A model generated the notes under the pieces. The model was given only the letters and a program-made list of their open reading frames with translations, was not told where the DNA came from and did no database searches. This document shows positions 45,616 to 54,097 of a stretch of DNA of 64,000 nt, piece after piece; positions within the stretch are counted from its first letter, which is position 1; every line of letters begins with the position of its first letter. A program made the position numbers and the translations under genes. This DNA comes from Cellulomonas fimi ATCC 484. GTDB taxonomy: Bacteria; Actinomycetota; Actinomycetes; Actinomycetales; Cellulomonadaceae. Where the stretch lies: assembly GCF_000212695.1 (NCBI RefSeq), contig NC_015514.1, positions 1,860,001-1,924,000 of the forward strand, given 5' to 3'.

Positions 45616-46740
45616 ATGACCGACCTCCTCGACGAGCGCGTCTCGTCGTCCGAGCTCTTCGCCCCCGTCGGCGCGTCCGCCGACGACGTCGCCACCCGCG
45701 TCCTCGCCGCGGTGCTCGGCTCGCAGGAGGTGCTCGCGCTCTACGCGGGCGACCGCCTCGGCTGGTACCGCGCGCTCGCGCAGGACGGACCCACGACGTC
45801 GACCGCGCTCGCCCGCGCCACGGGCACGCACGAGCGGTACGTGCGCGAGTGGCTCGAGCACCAGGCGGTGGCGGGGTTCGTCACGGCCGACGGCGCCGCG
45901 GACGCGCTCGCCCGCCGGTACGCGCTGACGGCGGGTGCGGCCGAGGTGCTCACCGACCACGACTCGACCGCGTACGTCGGCCCGCTCGCACGCCTGCAGG
46001 TCGCGAGCGGCCGGGCGGTCGACGACCTGCTCGACGCCTACCGGACCGGCGGCGGCGTGACGTGGGCGCGCCTCGGCGCCGACGCCCGCGAGGCGCAGGC
46101 AGCGGTCAACCGGCCGTTCTTCCTCGGCCCGTTCGTCGACGAGGTCGTCCCGTCGCTGCCGGACCTGCACGACCTGCTGCGCGGCGGTGCGCGCGTCGCG
46201 GACGTCGGCTGCGGCGAGGGCTGGTCGAGCCTGGCGATGGCCCGCGCCTTCCCCGAGGTGTCGGTCGTCGGGCTCGACGTCGACGAGCCGTCGGTCGCCG
46301 CCGCCCAGCGGCACGTCGCGGCGCACGGGCTCGAGCACCGGGTGCGCTTCCTCGCGCAGGACGCCGCCGACGCCGCACGGGACCACGCGGGCGCGTTCGA
46401 CGTCGTCACCGCGTTCGAGTGCGTGCACGACATGGCCGACCCCGTCGCCGTGCTGGGCGCGGTGCGGGCGATGGTCCGCGACGGCGGGTACGCGCTCGTC
46501 ATGGACGAGCGGACGCAGGAGCAGTTCGCGGCGCCCGCGGGTGCCGTCGAGCGGCTGCTCTACGGGTACTCGCTCGGCGTGTGCCTGCCGGACGGCATGT
46601 CGCGGCCCGGCAGCGCCGCCACGGGGACCGTCATGCGGCCCGACGTGCTCGAGCGGTACGCCCGCGCCGCGGGGTTCGCGGGCCTCGAGGTGCTCGACGT
46701 CGAGAACGAGTTCTTCCGGTTCTACCGGCTCGTCCTGTAA
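45616..46740 (+). CDS. SAM-dependent methyltransferase with N-terminal winged-helix domain
   Basis: 374-residue protein. The first ~130 residues resemble a dimerisation winged helix ('YRALAQDGPTTSTALARATG', 'HERYVREWLEHQAVAGFVTA'). The Rossmann domain has motif I 'VADVGCGEGWSSLAMARAFP', motif II 'VVGLDVDEPSVAAAQRHVAA' and 'FDVVTAFECVHDMADPVAVL'. This is the layout of class I methyltransferases of the UbiE/small-molecule type. AGGAGCACACC precedes the ATG. The five 11-bp repeats upstream and the tail-to-tail SARP-type regulator suggest pathway-specific control; the substrate is unknown. Confidence 0.88.
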   Translation: MTDLLDERVSSSELFAPVGASADDVATRVLAAVLGSQEVLALYAGDRLGWYRALAQDGPTTSTALARATGTHERYVREWLEHQAVAGFVTADGAADALARRYALTAGAAEVLTDHDSTAYVGPLARLQVASGRAVDDLLDAYRTGGGVTWARLGADAREAQAAVNRPFFLGPFVDEVVPSLPDLHDLLRGGARVADVGCGEGWSSLAMARAFPEVSVVGLDVDEPSVAAAQRHVAAHGLEHRVRFLAQDAADAARDHAGAFDVVTAFECVHDMADPVAVLGAVRAMVRDGGYALVMDERTQEQFAAPAGAVERLLYGYSLGVCLPDGMSRPGSAATGTVMRPDVLERYARAAGFAGLEVLDVENEFFRFYRLVL

Positions 46741-49700
46741 GGGTCGTCGCCCGGGGCGGACGTCGTGGTGGACGGCGTCGCCCCGGGCGTGAGGAGCCCG
46801 TGCGCGGCCTGCTCGGGCGACCGCGCGCGGCCGGTGCGCACCCGGTCGGCGAACCGGGCGGCGCCCAGGCGGTGCTCGAGGGCCGCGCGGACGTCGTCGA
46901 GGCGCGCGCGCTCCGTGCCGTACGCGACGGGCACGTCGTCCGCCTCGACGACCGCGCCCCACAGCGTCGCCGCGCCGTCGTCGTCGCCCGCCCGCTCGAG
47001 CAGCACGAGCACGTTCCGCAGCGTCGTGACGAGGTGCGTGCGGTCGCCTGCGTCGAGCCACCAGCGCAGCACCTCCGCGACGTCGGACCACGGCGTACCG
47101 GGCCCGTCGGTTCGCGTGACGCGCGCGTCGCCGTGCCGTGCCAGCAGCGCCGTCGCGGCCGACCGCGCGACGCCGCCGAGGTACCGGTTGCCCGCGACCG
47201 CCGCGAGGTCCCGGGCCGCACGCAACGAGGCCAGCGCGGCGGGCGGGTCCGCGTCCGCCTCGACCTCGCCCGCGAGGAACGCGAGCCAGCCCGCCGTCGT
47301 CGGGCCGGGCGGGACCCCCAGCGCGTCCACCGCCGCCCGGCAGCGCGCGAGCGCGTCGCGCGCGGCGGACGTCTCGCCCGTGTACGTCAGCCGCAGCACG
47401 CGGTAGCTGTGCCCGATCTCCACGTGGTGCACCGAGCCCGCGCGCGTCCCGTGCTCGACGAGCACGTCCCCGAGCGCGGCGGCCTCGTCCAGGTCGCCCT
47501 CGAACAGGGCGGCGTCGGCGAGCACCTCGATCGCGTGCAGCCGGTCCGCGAGGGCGTCGGCCGACGCGAGCGCCCGACGCGCGTGCCGGGCGCCCTCGAC
47601 GTGCCGGCCCCCGAGCACGAGCCGGGCCGCGAGCGACGCGTGCGCCGCCGGGTGGGCACGACCGCCCGCGTCCGCGACCAGGAGCGCCGCCCAGCCGAGC
47701 ACCTCGTCCCGCAGCCCGTCGACCGCGTGGTCGTGCAGCGCGCGGGTGAGGCGCACCGCGGTCCCGGTGTCGTGCCGGCGCGCCCACGCGTGCGCGGCGC
47801 CCGCCTCGGCGAGCAGGTCGTCCGCCTCGCCGCGCGCCGCGGGCTCGTCCGGCCCGTGCAGCCGGGCGTCCGCGGCGGCGAGCAGGTCGGCGACGACGGC
47901 GGCGTGCCGGGCGCGCACGGGGGCGTCGTCGAACGGCTCGCCGACCGCCGCGCGGACGGTGCGCAGCATGCGCAGCCGGGTCCGGCCGTGCGCGTCGTCG
48001 CGCACGACGAGCGACCGGGCCGCGAGCGTCTCGACCTGCGCGCGGGCGACGTCGAGGACCGACGCGGCGACGGCCGGCAGGACCGCGGACGCGAAGACGG
48101 GCCAGCCGTCGAGCGCGCGCCGCGCCGCGGGGTCCAGCAGGTCGCGGGACCAGTCCACGAGCGCCGTCAGCGACGCGTGGCGCGGCTCGACGGCGCGCGC
48201 GCCGTGCGCGAGCTCGCCGAGGCGGTGCCGCAGCTCGTCGACGAGGTCGGCGCTCGACGTCGCCGCGGCGCGCACCCCGGCCATCTCGAGAGCGAGCGGC
48301 AGGCCGTCGAGCAGGTCGACCACGTGGTCGACCTCCGGGTCGTCGGCCGTGGTCGTGGCGCCCGCGGCGCGTGCCCGCGCGACGAAGAGCCGCCGGGCCG
48401 CGGACGGGTCGAGCGGCGCCACGCGGTGCACGTGCTCGCCGGGCACCCGCAGGGGCTCGCGGCTGGTCGCGAGCAGGCGCAGCGGCCCCGGGTGGTCGAG
48501 GAGCGTCCCGACGACCTCCGCGACGGCGTCGACGACGTGCTCGCAGTTGTCGAGCACCACGACGAGGTCGCGCGCCGCGAGCGCGGTCATCGCGGTGGCC
48601 GGGGGGCCGGCGGCGGCGCTCAGGCCGGCCGCCGCGACGACGGCAGCGGGGACGGCCGACGGGTCGCGCACCGCGCCGAGCTCGACGAACCGCGTGCGCG
48701 CGGGTGGGACCGTGCGTGCGACTTCGAGCGCGAGCCGGGTCTTGCCCACGCCGCCGGGTCCGGCGAGCGTGACGAGCCGCGCCTCGTCGAGCAGCGACCG
48801 GACGGCGGCGACCTCGCCCGCACGTGGGACGTACGGCGTGCGGGGCAGCGGGACCGCGCGACCGGGCGGGGCGGTCGGGACGCCGTCGGGGCGCGCGGGT
48901 GGACGCGGTACGTGCGCCGCGGCGTCGGAGCCCGGCCGCGCGGTGGCCGGCCCCCGGTCTGCGGCGAGCGGTGCCGGGGAGGCGTCGGACGGGTCCGCCG
49001 TCCGCCTCGGCGCGTCCGGCGGCGACGGCGCGACGGGCGCGCCGACGGCCAGCGCCTCCGCCTGGGCGGCGCGCAGCGCCGGACCCGGGAGCAGCCCGAG
49101 CTCGTCGAGCGCGCCGGCGGCGCGGCGGTGCGTCGCGAGCGCGTCCGCGGGCCGGCCCGCGGCGGTGCGGGCGCGCACCGCGACCGCCCACGCGAGCTCG
49201 CGGTACGGGTCCAGCGCGACGAGCGCGTCCGCCGTCGTGACCGCGTCGCCAGGGCGTCCGGCGGCGACGAGCGCCTCCGCGAGCGCGTGCAGCGCGTCGA
49301 GCCGCAGCCCGTCGAGGTGGCGGGCGGCGGCCGCGACCGGCGCGAGCTCGGCGGCGCGGCCGAACGCGGGGCCGTGCCACAGCGCGAGCGCCTGCTCCAG
49401 GGTCACGACGGTGTCCCGCGGAGCCTGCGCGCCCGCGGCGCGCACCATCGCCTCGAAGGCGCCCGCGTCGGTCGCGTCGGGCGGGACGTCCAGCACGTAG
49501 CCGCCGTCGAGCGTGCGCACGTCGTCGCCCACGAGCGTGCGCAACCGCGAGACGTGCGCGCGCAGCGTGTGACGCGCGGACGGCGGCGGGCCGTCGGGCC
49601 ACAGGGTGTCGACGAGCACGTCGTCCGTCACGGCCCGGCCACGGTGCGCGAGCAGCACCGCGAGGAGCGCGCGCTGCTGCGGCCCGGTCACGGGCCGGTC

Positions 49701-49760
49701 GGCGCCGTCGCGGCGCACCTCCAGCGGGCCGAGCAGCCGGTACCGGGGGCGGTCCGTCAT
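46722..49760 (-). CDS. AfsR/SARP family transcriptional regulator with NB-ARC domain
   Basis: 1012-residue multidomain activator. It has an OmpR-like winged helix (about 1-95; 'RYRLLGPLEVRRDGADRPVT', 'HTLRAHVSRLRTLVGDDVRT') and a bacterial transcriptional activator domain (about 100-245, 'EQALALWHGPAF', 'DPYRELAWAVAVRARTAAGR'). A Pro/Ala linker leads to an NB-ARC ATPase (P-loop GPGGVGKT near residue 330, 'LVVVLDNCEHVVDAVAEVVG') and helical TPR-like repeats to the end. Such STAND regulators switch on target genes after ligand-driven ATP-dependent oligomerisation. TAGCAT (49767-49772) is 6 nt before the ATG: leaderless. Its end overlaps the convergent methyltransferase gene by 19 bases. Confidence 0.92.
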   Translation of the reverse strand: MTDRPRYRLLGPLEVRRDGADRPVTGPQQRALLAVLLAHRGRAVTDDVLVDTLWPDGPPPSARHTLRAHVSRLRTLVGDDVRTLDGGYVLDVPPDATDAGAFEAMVRAAGAQAPRDTVVTLEQALALWHGPAFGRAAELAPVAAAARHLDGLRLDALHALAEALVAAGRPGDAVTTADALVALDPYRELAWAVAVRARTAAGRPADALATHRRAAGALDELGLLPGPALRAAQAEALAVGAPVAPSPPDAPRRTADPSDASPAPLAADRGPATARPGSDAAAHVPRPPARPDGVPTAPPGRAVPLPRTPYVPRAGEVAAVRSLLDEARLVTLAGPGGVGKTRLALEVARTVPPARTRFVELGAVRDPSAVPAAVVAAAGLSAAAGPPATAMTALAARDLVVVLDNCEHVVDAVAEVVGTLLDHPGPLRLLATSREPLRVPGEHVHRVAPLDPSAARRLFVARARAAGATTTADDPEVDHVVDLLDGLPLALEMAGVRAAATSSADLVDELRHRLGELAHGARAVEPRHASLTALVDWSRDLLDPAARRALDGWPVFASAVLPAVAASVLDVARAQVETLAARSLVVRDDAHGRTRLRMLRTVRAAVGEPFDDAPVRARHAAVVADLLAAADARLHGPDEPAARGEADDLLAEAGAAHAWARRHDTGTAVRLTRALHDHAVDGLRDEVLGWAALLVADAGGRAHPAAHASLAARLVLGGRHVEGARHARRALASADALADRLHAIEVLADAALFEGDLDEAAALGDVLVEHGTRAGSVHHVEIGHSYRVLRLTYTGETSAARDALARCRAAVDALGVPPGPTTAGWLAFLAGEVEADADPPAALASLRAARDLAAVAGNRYLGGVARSAATALLARHGDARVTRTDGPGTPWSDVAEVLRWWLDAGDRTHLVTTLRNVLVLLERAGDDDGAATLWGAVVEADDVPVAYGTERARLDDVRAALEHRLGAARFADRVRTGRARSPEQAAHGLLTPGATPSTTTSAPGDDPYRTSR

Positions 49761-49871
49761 GGCCCGATGCTAGGCCGGGGCACCCCGGCGCGACCGACGG
49801 TGGGCCGCGCCGTGCGGCGGCAGGCTCCGTCCGGCCCGGGCTCGTCGACGACCTCGTCCGCGGACGCGGGC

Positions 49872-50447
49872 TCAGTCGAGCCCGAGCCCGTCGACCACCT
49901 CGACCCCGGGCGCCCGGGCGAGCAGCGCGCCCGGCAGGGCGACCTTCGAGCGGCGCACGCCGCTGCCGACGACGACGGTGCCACCCGCGTCCGGGTCGTC
50001 GACGACGACGCGCGCGTCGACGAGCACCCGGTAGCCGGCGGGCAGGCCGAGGGGCGTGATGCCGCCGTACTCCATCCCCGACTCCTCGACGGCGCGGTCG
50101 GTCGGCAGGAACGACGCCTTGCGCACGTCCAGCAGCCGCTTGACGGTCGCGTTGACGTCGGCGCGTGTCGTCGCCCGCACCACCGCGGCCGCGACCCGCT
50201 CCTCGCCGGCGCGTCGGCCCGCGACGAGCACGCAGTTCGCCGACGCCGCCGGGGGCAGGTCGTAGGCGGCGGTCAGGGCTGCGGTGTCGGCGAGGTCCGG
50301 GTCGATCTCGGTCACGAGCACCGCGTCCGCGACCTCGGCGTCCGCCGCGACCCAGGCCGTCAGGGCGGCGTGCACCGGCGCGGCGAGCAGGTCGGGGCGG
50401 TCGAGGGCGCGCACCCAGGTGAGGGTGCCCAGCACGTCCGCCGTCAC
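49872..50447 (-). CDS. YbaK/ProX-type aminoacyl-tRNA deacylase-like protein
   Basis: 191-residue protein of the YbaK fold, which hydrolyses mischarged aminoacyl-tRNAs. Supporting stretches are 'CVLVAGRRAGEERVAAAVVR', 'LLDVRKASFLPTDRAVEESG' with the conserved lysine, 'GGITPLGLPAGYRVLVDARV' and 'GSGVRRSKVALPGALL'. The N-terminal ~50 residues are more variable. Its start overlaps the PEBP gene stop (GTGA). Which tRNA it clears is unknown. Confidence 0.88.
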   Translation of the reverse strand: MTADVLGTLTWVRALDRPDLLAAPVHAALTAWVAADAEVADAVLVTEIDPDLADTAALTAAYDLPPAASANCVLVAGRRAGEERVAAAVVRATTRADVNATVKRLLDVRKASFLPTDRAVEESGMEYGGITPLGLPAGYRVLVDARVVVDDPDAGGTVVVGSGVRRSKVALPGALLARAPGVEVVDGLGLD

Positions 50448-50983
50448 CGCTGGTACGTCCCGACGAGCACCGCGCGGGCGAGCGTGTGGAACACCGCGGC
50501 GGTGCTCACGGCGCCGGGCATCGCGTCCGGGCCGACGCCGAGGGAGTCCGTGTCGAGCGCGTGGACGACGAAGAAGTACCGGTGCACCTGGTCACCCGGC
50601 GGGGGAGCGGCGCCGACGTAGGAGGCCTGACCGTCGTCGCCGCGGACCGCGAACGCGCCCGTGGGCAGGCCGGTGCCACCCGCGGTGCCCGCGCCCGACG
50701 GGAGCTCCGTCGTGCTGGCAGGGACGTCGACGAGGGTCCAGTGCCACCAGCCCGCCGGGCCGGGCGCGTCCGGGTCGAAGCACGTGACGAGGAACGAGCG
50801 CGTGTGCGCGGGGAAGCCCGACCACGCGAGGTGCGGGGAGACGTTCGCGCCCGCGGGGGTGTTCGTGTGCACGTCGGGCAGGCGGTCGCCGTGCGCGAAG
50901 TCGTCGCTGCGCAGGTCGAACGACGGCACGGCGGGCAGGAGCGCGTACGGGTCGGGGGCGACGGGGCGGGTCAGCGAGGTCAT
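50444..50983 (-). CDS. YbhB/YbcL family (PEBP-like) protein
   Basis: 179-residue phosphatidylethanolamine-binding-protein fold. Ligand-pocket motifs are 'SFLVTCFDPDAPGPAGWWHW' and 'APPPGDQVHRYFFVVHALDT'; the loop 'NVSPHLAWSGFP' is also typical. No signal peptide, so cytoplasmic. First gene of a two-gene unit with the YbaK-like gene. Ligands of bacterial members are unknown. Confidence 0.9.
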   Translation of the reverse strand: MTSLTRPVAPDPYALLPAVPSFDLRSDDFAHGDRLPDVHTNTPAGANVSPHLAWSGFPAHTRSFLVTCFDPDAPGPAGWWHWTLVDVPASTTELPSGAGTAGGTGLPTGAFAVRGDDGQASYVGAAPPPGDQVHRYFFVVHALDTDSLGVGPDAMPGAVSTAAVFHTLARAVLVGTYQR

Positions 50984-51031
50984 CGCCCCATCATCGCCCG
51001 ACGGGCCGGTGGGCCGCAGGGGTGGGCCGGA

Positions 51032-51085
51032 TTGACAGTGCTCCGGGTGTCGGCGTCTACTGAGATACTTCGAACAGGTGTTCGA
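51032..51085 (+). promoter_or_regulatory. SOS promoter with perfect LexA box before imuA'
   Basis: TCGAACAGGTGTTCGA (51070-51085) is a perfect match to the actinobacterial/Gram-positive LexA box (TCGAAC-N4-GTTCGA). TTGACA (51032-51037) is a consensus -35; TCTACT (51056-51061), 18 bases on, is a possible -10. The LexA box would then lie just downstream of transcription start. It is 68 bases before the imuA' ATG, so the imuA'-imuB-dnaE2 operon should be induced by DNA damage. Confidence 0.9.
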
Positions 51086-51153
51086 CGGGTGCGAGCGGAA
51101 GCTGCGTCGTCGCAGGTCAGCGGGTCGACGCGCAGGTGAGAGGCGGTGTGCGG

Positions 51154-52116
51154 ATGGCGACGAGGACGCTGTCCGAGCAGGAACGGGCCGAGCTGGCCCG
51201 GGCCGTGCTGGCGCACGCCGAGCTGCGCACCGGGGCGCGCAGCGCCCGCATCGGCCTGCGGTCCGTGGAGCCGCCCACGCCCGGGGCTGGTCGTGCTGCG
51301 GCTGCGACTGTGCCTGCGACTGTGCCGGTCCCGGTGTCGGTGCCGGTGCGCGACCGGGGTGCGACCGCGCCCCTGCTCGGCACGGCTGCGGGGGGGACCG
51401 TGGCCCACCCGGACCTCGCCGCTCCCGCCGAGGCCGACGGCCCGGTCGAGCCGCGTCGGCACGGCGTGCTCACCGCCGAGCGTCCGCCGCTGCCCGTCCC
51501 CGCCCGCCTCGCGCCGCTCCTGCCGGACGGCCTGCGCCGCGGTGCCACCACGGCCGTCGTCGGGTCCACGTCGCTCGTGCTGGCGATGCTCGCGCACGCG
51601 TGCGCGGGCGGCGCGTGGGCCGCGGTCGTCGGCCAGCCGACGGTCGGGCTGCTCGCCGCCGCGCAGGCGGGCGTCGCGCTCGACCGGCTCGCGGTCGTGC
51701 CACGGCCCGGTGCGGACGCCGCGACGGTGGTCGCGGCACTCGTCGACGGCATCGACGTGGTGCTCGTCGGGCCGGACGCCGTGCTCACCGACACGGACCG
51801 GCGCCGGCTGTCGGCGCGGGCGCGCGACCGCGGGGCGGTGCTGCTGTCGACCGTCCCGTGGCCCGGCGCCGCGACGGTGCTCGTCGTCGAGGCGGGGCGG
51901 TGGACGGGTGTCGGCACCGGTGACGGGCGGCTGCGCACGCACGAGCTGCGCGTGACGCGGACCGGTCGCGGCGGTGCCGCCGTGCCGCTCTCGGTCGACC
52001 TCACGCTGCCGCTCACGGCCGAGCCCGCCGGAGCCGAGCGTGCCGGCGCCGCCGCTGCGCGGCGCGAGGCCGCCGCGCAGCGGCCCGGAGCCCCCGACCT
52101 GCGGCTCGTCGGGTGA
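51154..52116 (+). CDS. ImuA'-type mutasome protein
   Basis: 320-residue RecA-fold-like protein that assembles with ImuB and DnaE2 for damage-induced mutagenesis, as in mycobacteria. The RecA-like part is in the second half ('LLPDGLRRGATTAVVGSTSL', 'HACAGGAWAAVVGQPTVGLL', 'DVVLVGPDAVLTDTDRRRLS'). The Walker A position reads VVGSTSLVL without the Lys-Thr, so ATP binding is doubtful. A low-complexity Val/Pro stretch ('ATVPATVPVPVSVPV') sits near residue 45. ATG 51154 is chosen (GAGAGGCGG 7 nt upstream); GTG codons at 51136 and 51148 are alternatives. Identity rests on operon context plus fold, as ImuA' diverges quickly. Confidence 0.82.
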   Translation: MATRTLSEQERAELARAVLAHAELRTGARSARIGLRSVEPPTPGAGRAAAATVPATVPVPVSVPVRDRGATAPLLGTAAGGTVAHPDLAAPAEADGPVEPRRHGVLTAERPPLPVPARLAPLLPDGLRRGATTAVVGSTSLVLAMLAHACAGGAWAAVVGQPTVGLLAAAQAGVALDRLAVVPRPGADAATVVAALVDGIDVVLVGPDAVLTDTDRRRLSARARDRGAVLLSTVPWPGAATVLVVEAGRWTGVGTGDGRLRTHELRVTRTGRGGAAVPLSVDLTLPLTAEPAGAERAGAAAARREAAAQRPGAPDLRLVG

Positions 52117-52120
52117 GGCC

Positions 52121-54097
52121 GTGAGCACGCGCACCACCGTCCTGTGGGTCCCGGACTGGCCGGTCGTCGCCGCGACGGCCGCCGACGAGGTCCCCGCCCA
52201 CCTGCCCGCCGCCGTGCACGACGGCCAGCGGATCACCGCGGTCTCGGCGCTGGCGCGGGTCGAGGGGGTGCGCCGCGGGATGCGGCGTCGGCAGGCGCAG
52301 GGATGCTGCCCCGAGCTCGTGCTGCTGCCCGCGGACGACGCGCGCGACGTCCGGCTGTTCGAGCCCGTCGCCGCGGCGGCGGAGACGGTCGTCGCGGGCG
52401 TCGAGGTGGTCCGCGCCGGGCTCCTGCTGCTGCCGGCGGGCGGGGCCGCGCGGTACCACGGGTCGGAGGACGTGCTCGCGGAGCGCCTGGTCGACGCCGT
52501 CGCCGCGCGCGCCGGGCACGAGTGCGCGGTCGGCACCGCCGACGGCCTGCTCGCCGCCGTGGTGGCGGCCCGCACCGGCGCGCTCGTGCCGCCCGGCGGG
52601 TCGCGCGCGTTCCTTGCCGGGCGCGGCGCGGCCGAGCTCGTGCACGCCGCCGTGACGGAGGACGCGGTGCGGGCCGTCGGCGAGCTCGTCGACCTGCTGC
52701 ACCGCCTCGGCCTGCGCACCCTCGGCCAGCTCGCCGCGCTGCCGCCCGCCGACGTGCACGCGCGGTTCGGCCGTCTCGGCGCGTGGGCGCAGACGCTCGC
52801 GCGCGGCGACGACGAGCGCCCGCCGGCGCGCCGCCGCCCCGAGGCGGACCTCGAGGTCGCGGCCGAGCTCGACCCGCCCGTCGAGCGGGTCGACACCGCG
52901 ACGTTCGCCGGCCGCCGGCTCGCGGAGGACCTGCACGCCCAGCTCGTGCACCGGTCCGTGACGTGCGGCCGGCTGCAGATCGCAGCCCGCACCGACGACG
53001 GCACCGACCTCGTGCGGACGTGGCGCACCGACCTCGGCGGGTTCGGCGGCCTCACCCCGCAGCGCATCACCGACCGGATCCGCTGGCAGCTCGAGAGCTG
53101 GCTGTCCTCCACGGCCGTCGCCACCGCGCGGGGCCGCGCGCAGGACGCTCCCGACCAGGTGCGTGCGCACCGTGCCCGGGTCGCGCGCGCCCGCGCACGC
53201 GACGACGGCACGCAGGACCCGTGGGCGTTCGACGACCTGCCCCTGGACCCCTGGCCCGACGAGGACGTCCGTGCGGTCACGCTCGTGCGGCTCGTCGTCA
53301 CCGCGCTCGACGTCGCCCCGGCGGGTGCCGAGCAGGGGCGGCTGTGGGGCGGCCCGTCGGGCGGCGACCTGCGCGCGCACCGTGCGCTCGACCGGGTGCA
53401 GGGCATCGTCGGCGGTCAGGGGGTCCTCACCGCGACCCTGCAGGGCGGCCGGGGCGTGCGGGACCAGGTGCACCTGCGCCCGTGGGGTGAGCAGCCGCAG
53501 CCGCCGCGCGCGACCGACCTGCCCTGGGCGGGACGCCTGCCCGACCCGGCGCCCGCGACCGTCCTCGTGCGGCCCGTGGCGGTCGACGTGCGCGACGCGG
53601 CCGGGCGGCCCGTCGTCCTGGACGTGCGCGTGGGGATGCGCGGCGAGCCGGCGACGGTCCGGTGGCCGGAGGTGGACCTCGAAGGGCCCGACCCCCGCGC
53701 CGCCCGGAGCAACGGTCGGGGCGACGGTCGGGGCGACGGCCTGGGTGACGGCCGCGCCGGTGCGGGCCGTCCTGACCCGCACGCCGCACGTGCCGCGGCC
53801 CGCACCGGTCGCGCCCCGCGCACCGACACCCTGTTCGACGTGGCTCCCGCGCGCGCGGACGCGCCTCTCGGGACGTGGACGGCCCCGTCGCGCGCCGGCG
53901 GGACGGCCGGGACGCGCGAGCGCACGGTCGTCGGCTGGGCGGGGCCGTGGCTGCTGTCCGAACGGTGGTGGGTCACGGGGCGCACGGGCGCGCAGGCCGG
54001 CGTGCGCGGGCACCTGCAGGTGACGTTCGACGACGGCGACGCGGTGCTGCTCGCCGGCGGCGCGGACGGCTGGACGTGCGAGGCGACGTATGACTGA
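52121..54097 (+). CDS. imuB: ImuB, catalytically inactive Y-family polymerase homologue
   Basis: 658-residue mutasome hub that links DnaE2 to the sliding clamp. The Y-family fold is present ('VLWVPDWPVVAATAADEVPA', 'GVRRGMRRRQAQGCCPELVL', 'LVDLLHRLGLRTLGQLAALP'), but the palm acidic residues of DinB are lost: 'LLLLPAGGAARYHGSEDVLA' stands where SxDE is expected. A clamp-binding motif Q405-G-R-L-W-G410 matches the QLPLWG type of mycobacterial ImuB. A Gly/Asp/Arg tandem repeat (NGRGDGRGDGLGDG, DNA about 53710-53760) precedes the C-terminal domain. GTG 52121 follows the imuA' stop by 4 bases; the end overlaps dnaE2 by 8. Confidence 0.9.
   Translation: MSTRTTVLWVPDWPVVAATAADEVPAHLPAAVHDGQRITAVSALARVEGVRRGMRRRQAQGCCPELVLLPADDARDVRLFEPVAAAAETVVAGVEVVRAGLLLLPAGGAARYHGSEDVLAERLVDAVAARAGHECAVGTADGLLAAVVAARTGALVPPGGSRAFLAGRGAAELVHAAVTEDAVRAVGELVDLLHRLGLRTLGQLAALPPADVHARFGRLGAWAQTLARGDDERPPARRRPEADLEVAAELDPPVERVDTATFAGRRLAEDLHAQLVHRSVTCGRLQIAARTDDGTDLVRTWRTDLGGFGGLTPQRITDRIRWQLESWLSSTAVATARGRAQDAPDQVRAHRARVARARARDDGTQDPWAFDDLPLDPWPDEDVRAVTLVRLVVTALDVAPAGAEQGRLWGGPSGGDLRAHRALDRVQGIVGGQGVLTATLQGGRGVRDQVHLRPWGEQPQPPRATDLPWAGRLPDPAPATVLVRPVAVDVRDAAGRPVVLDVRVGMRGEPATVRWPEVDLEGPDPRAARSNGRGDGRGDGLGDGRAGAGRPDPHAARAAARTGRAPRTDTLFDVAPARADAPLGTWTAPSRAGGTAGTRERTVVGWAGPWLLSERWWVTGRTGAQAGVRGHLQVTFDDGDAVLLAGGADGWTCEATYD

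Noticed and set aside
45522..50621. An open frame of 1699 codons on the plus strand across the methyltransferase, regulator and deacylase region
   Set aside because: It is composed of Arg/Pro/Ala-rich sequence without domains and lies opposite or out of frame with genes that have clear motifs. Such frames arise from extreme G/C third-position bias.
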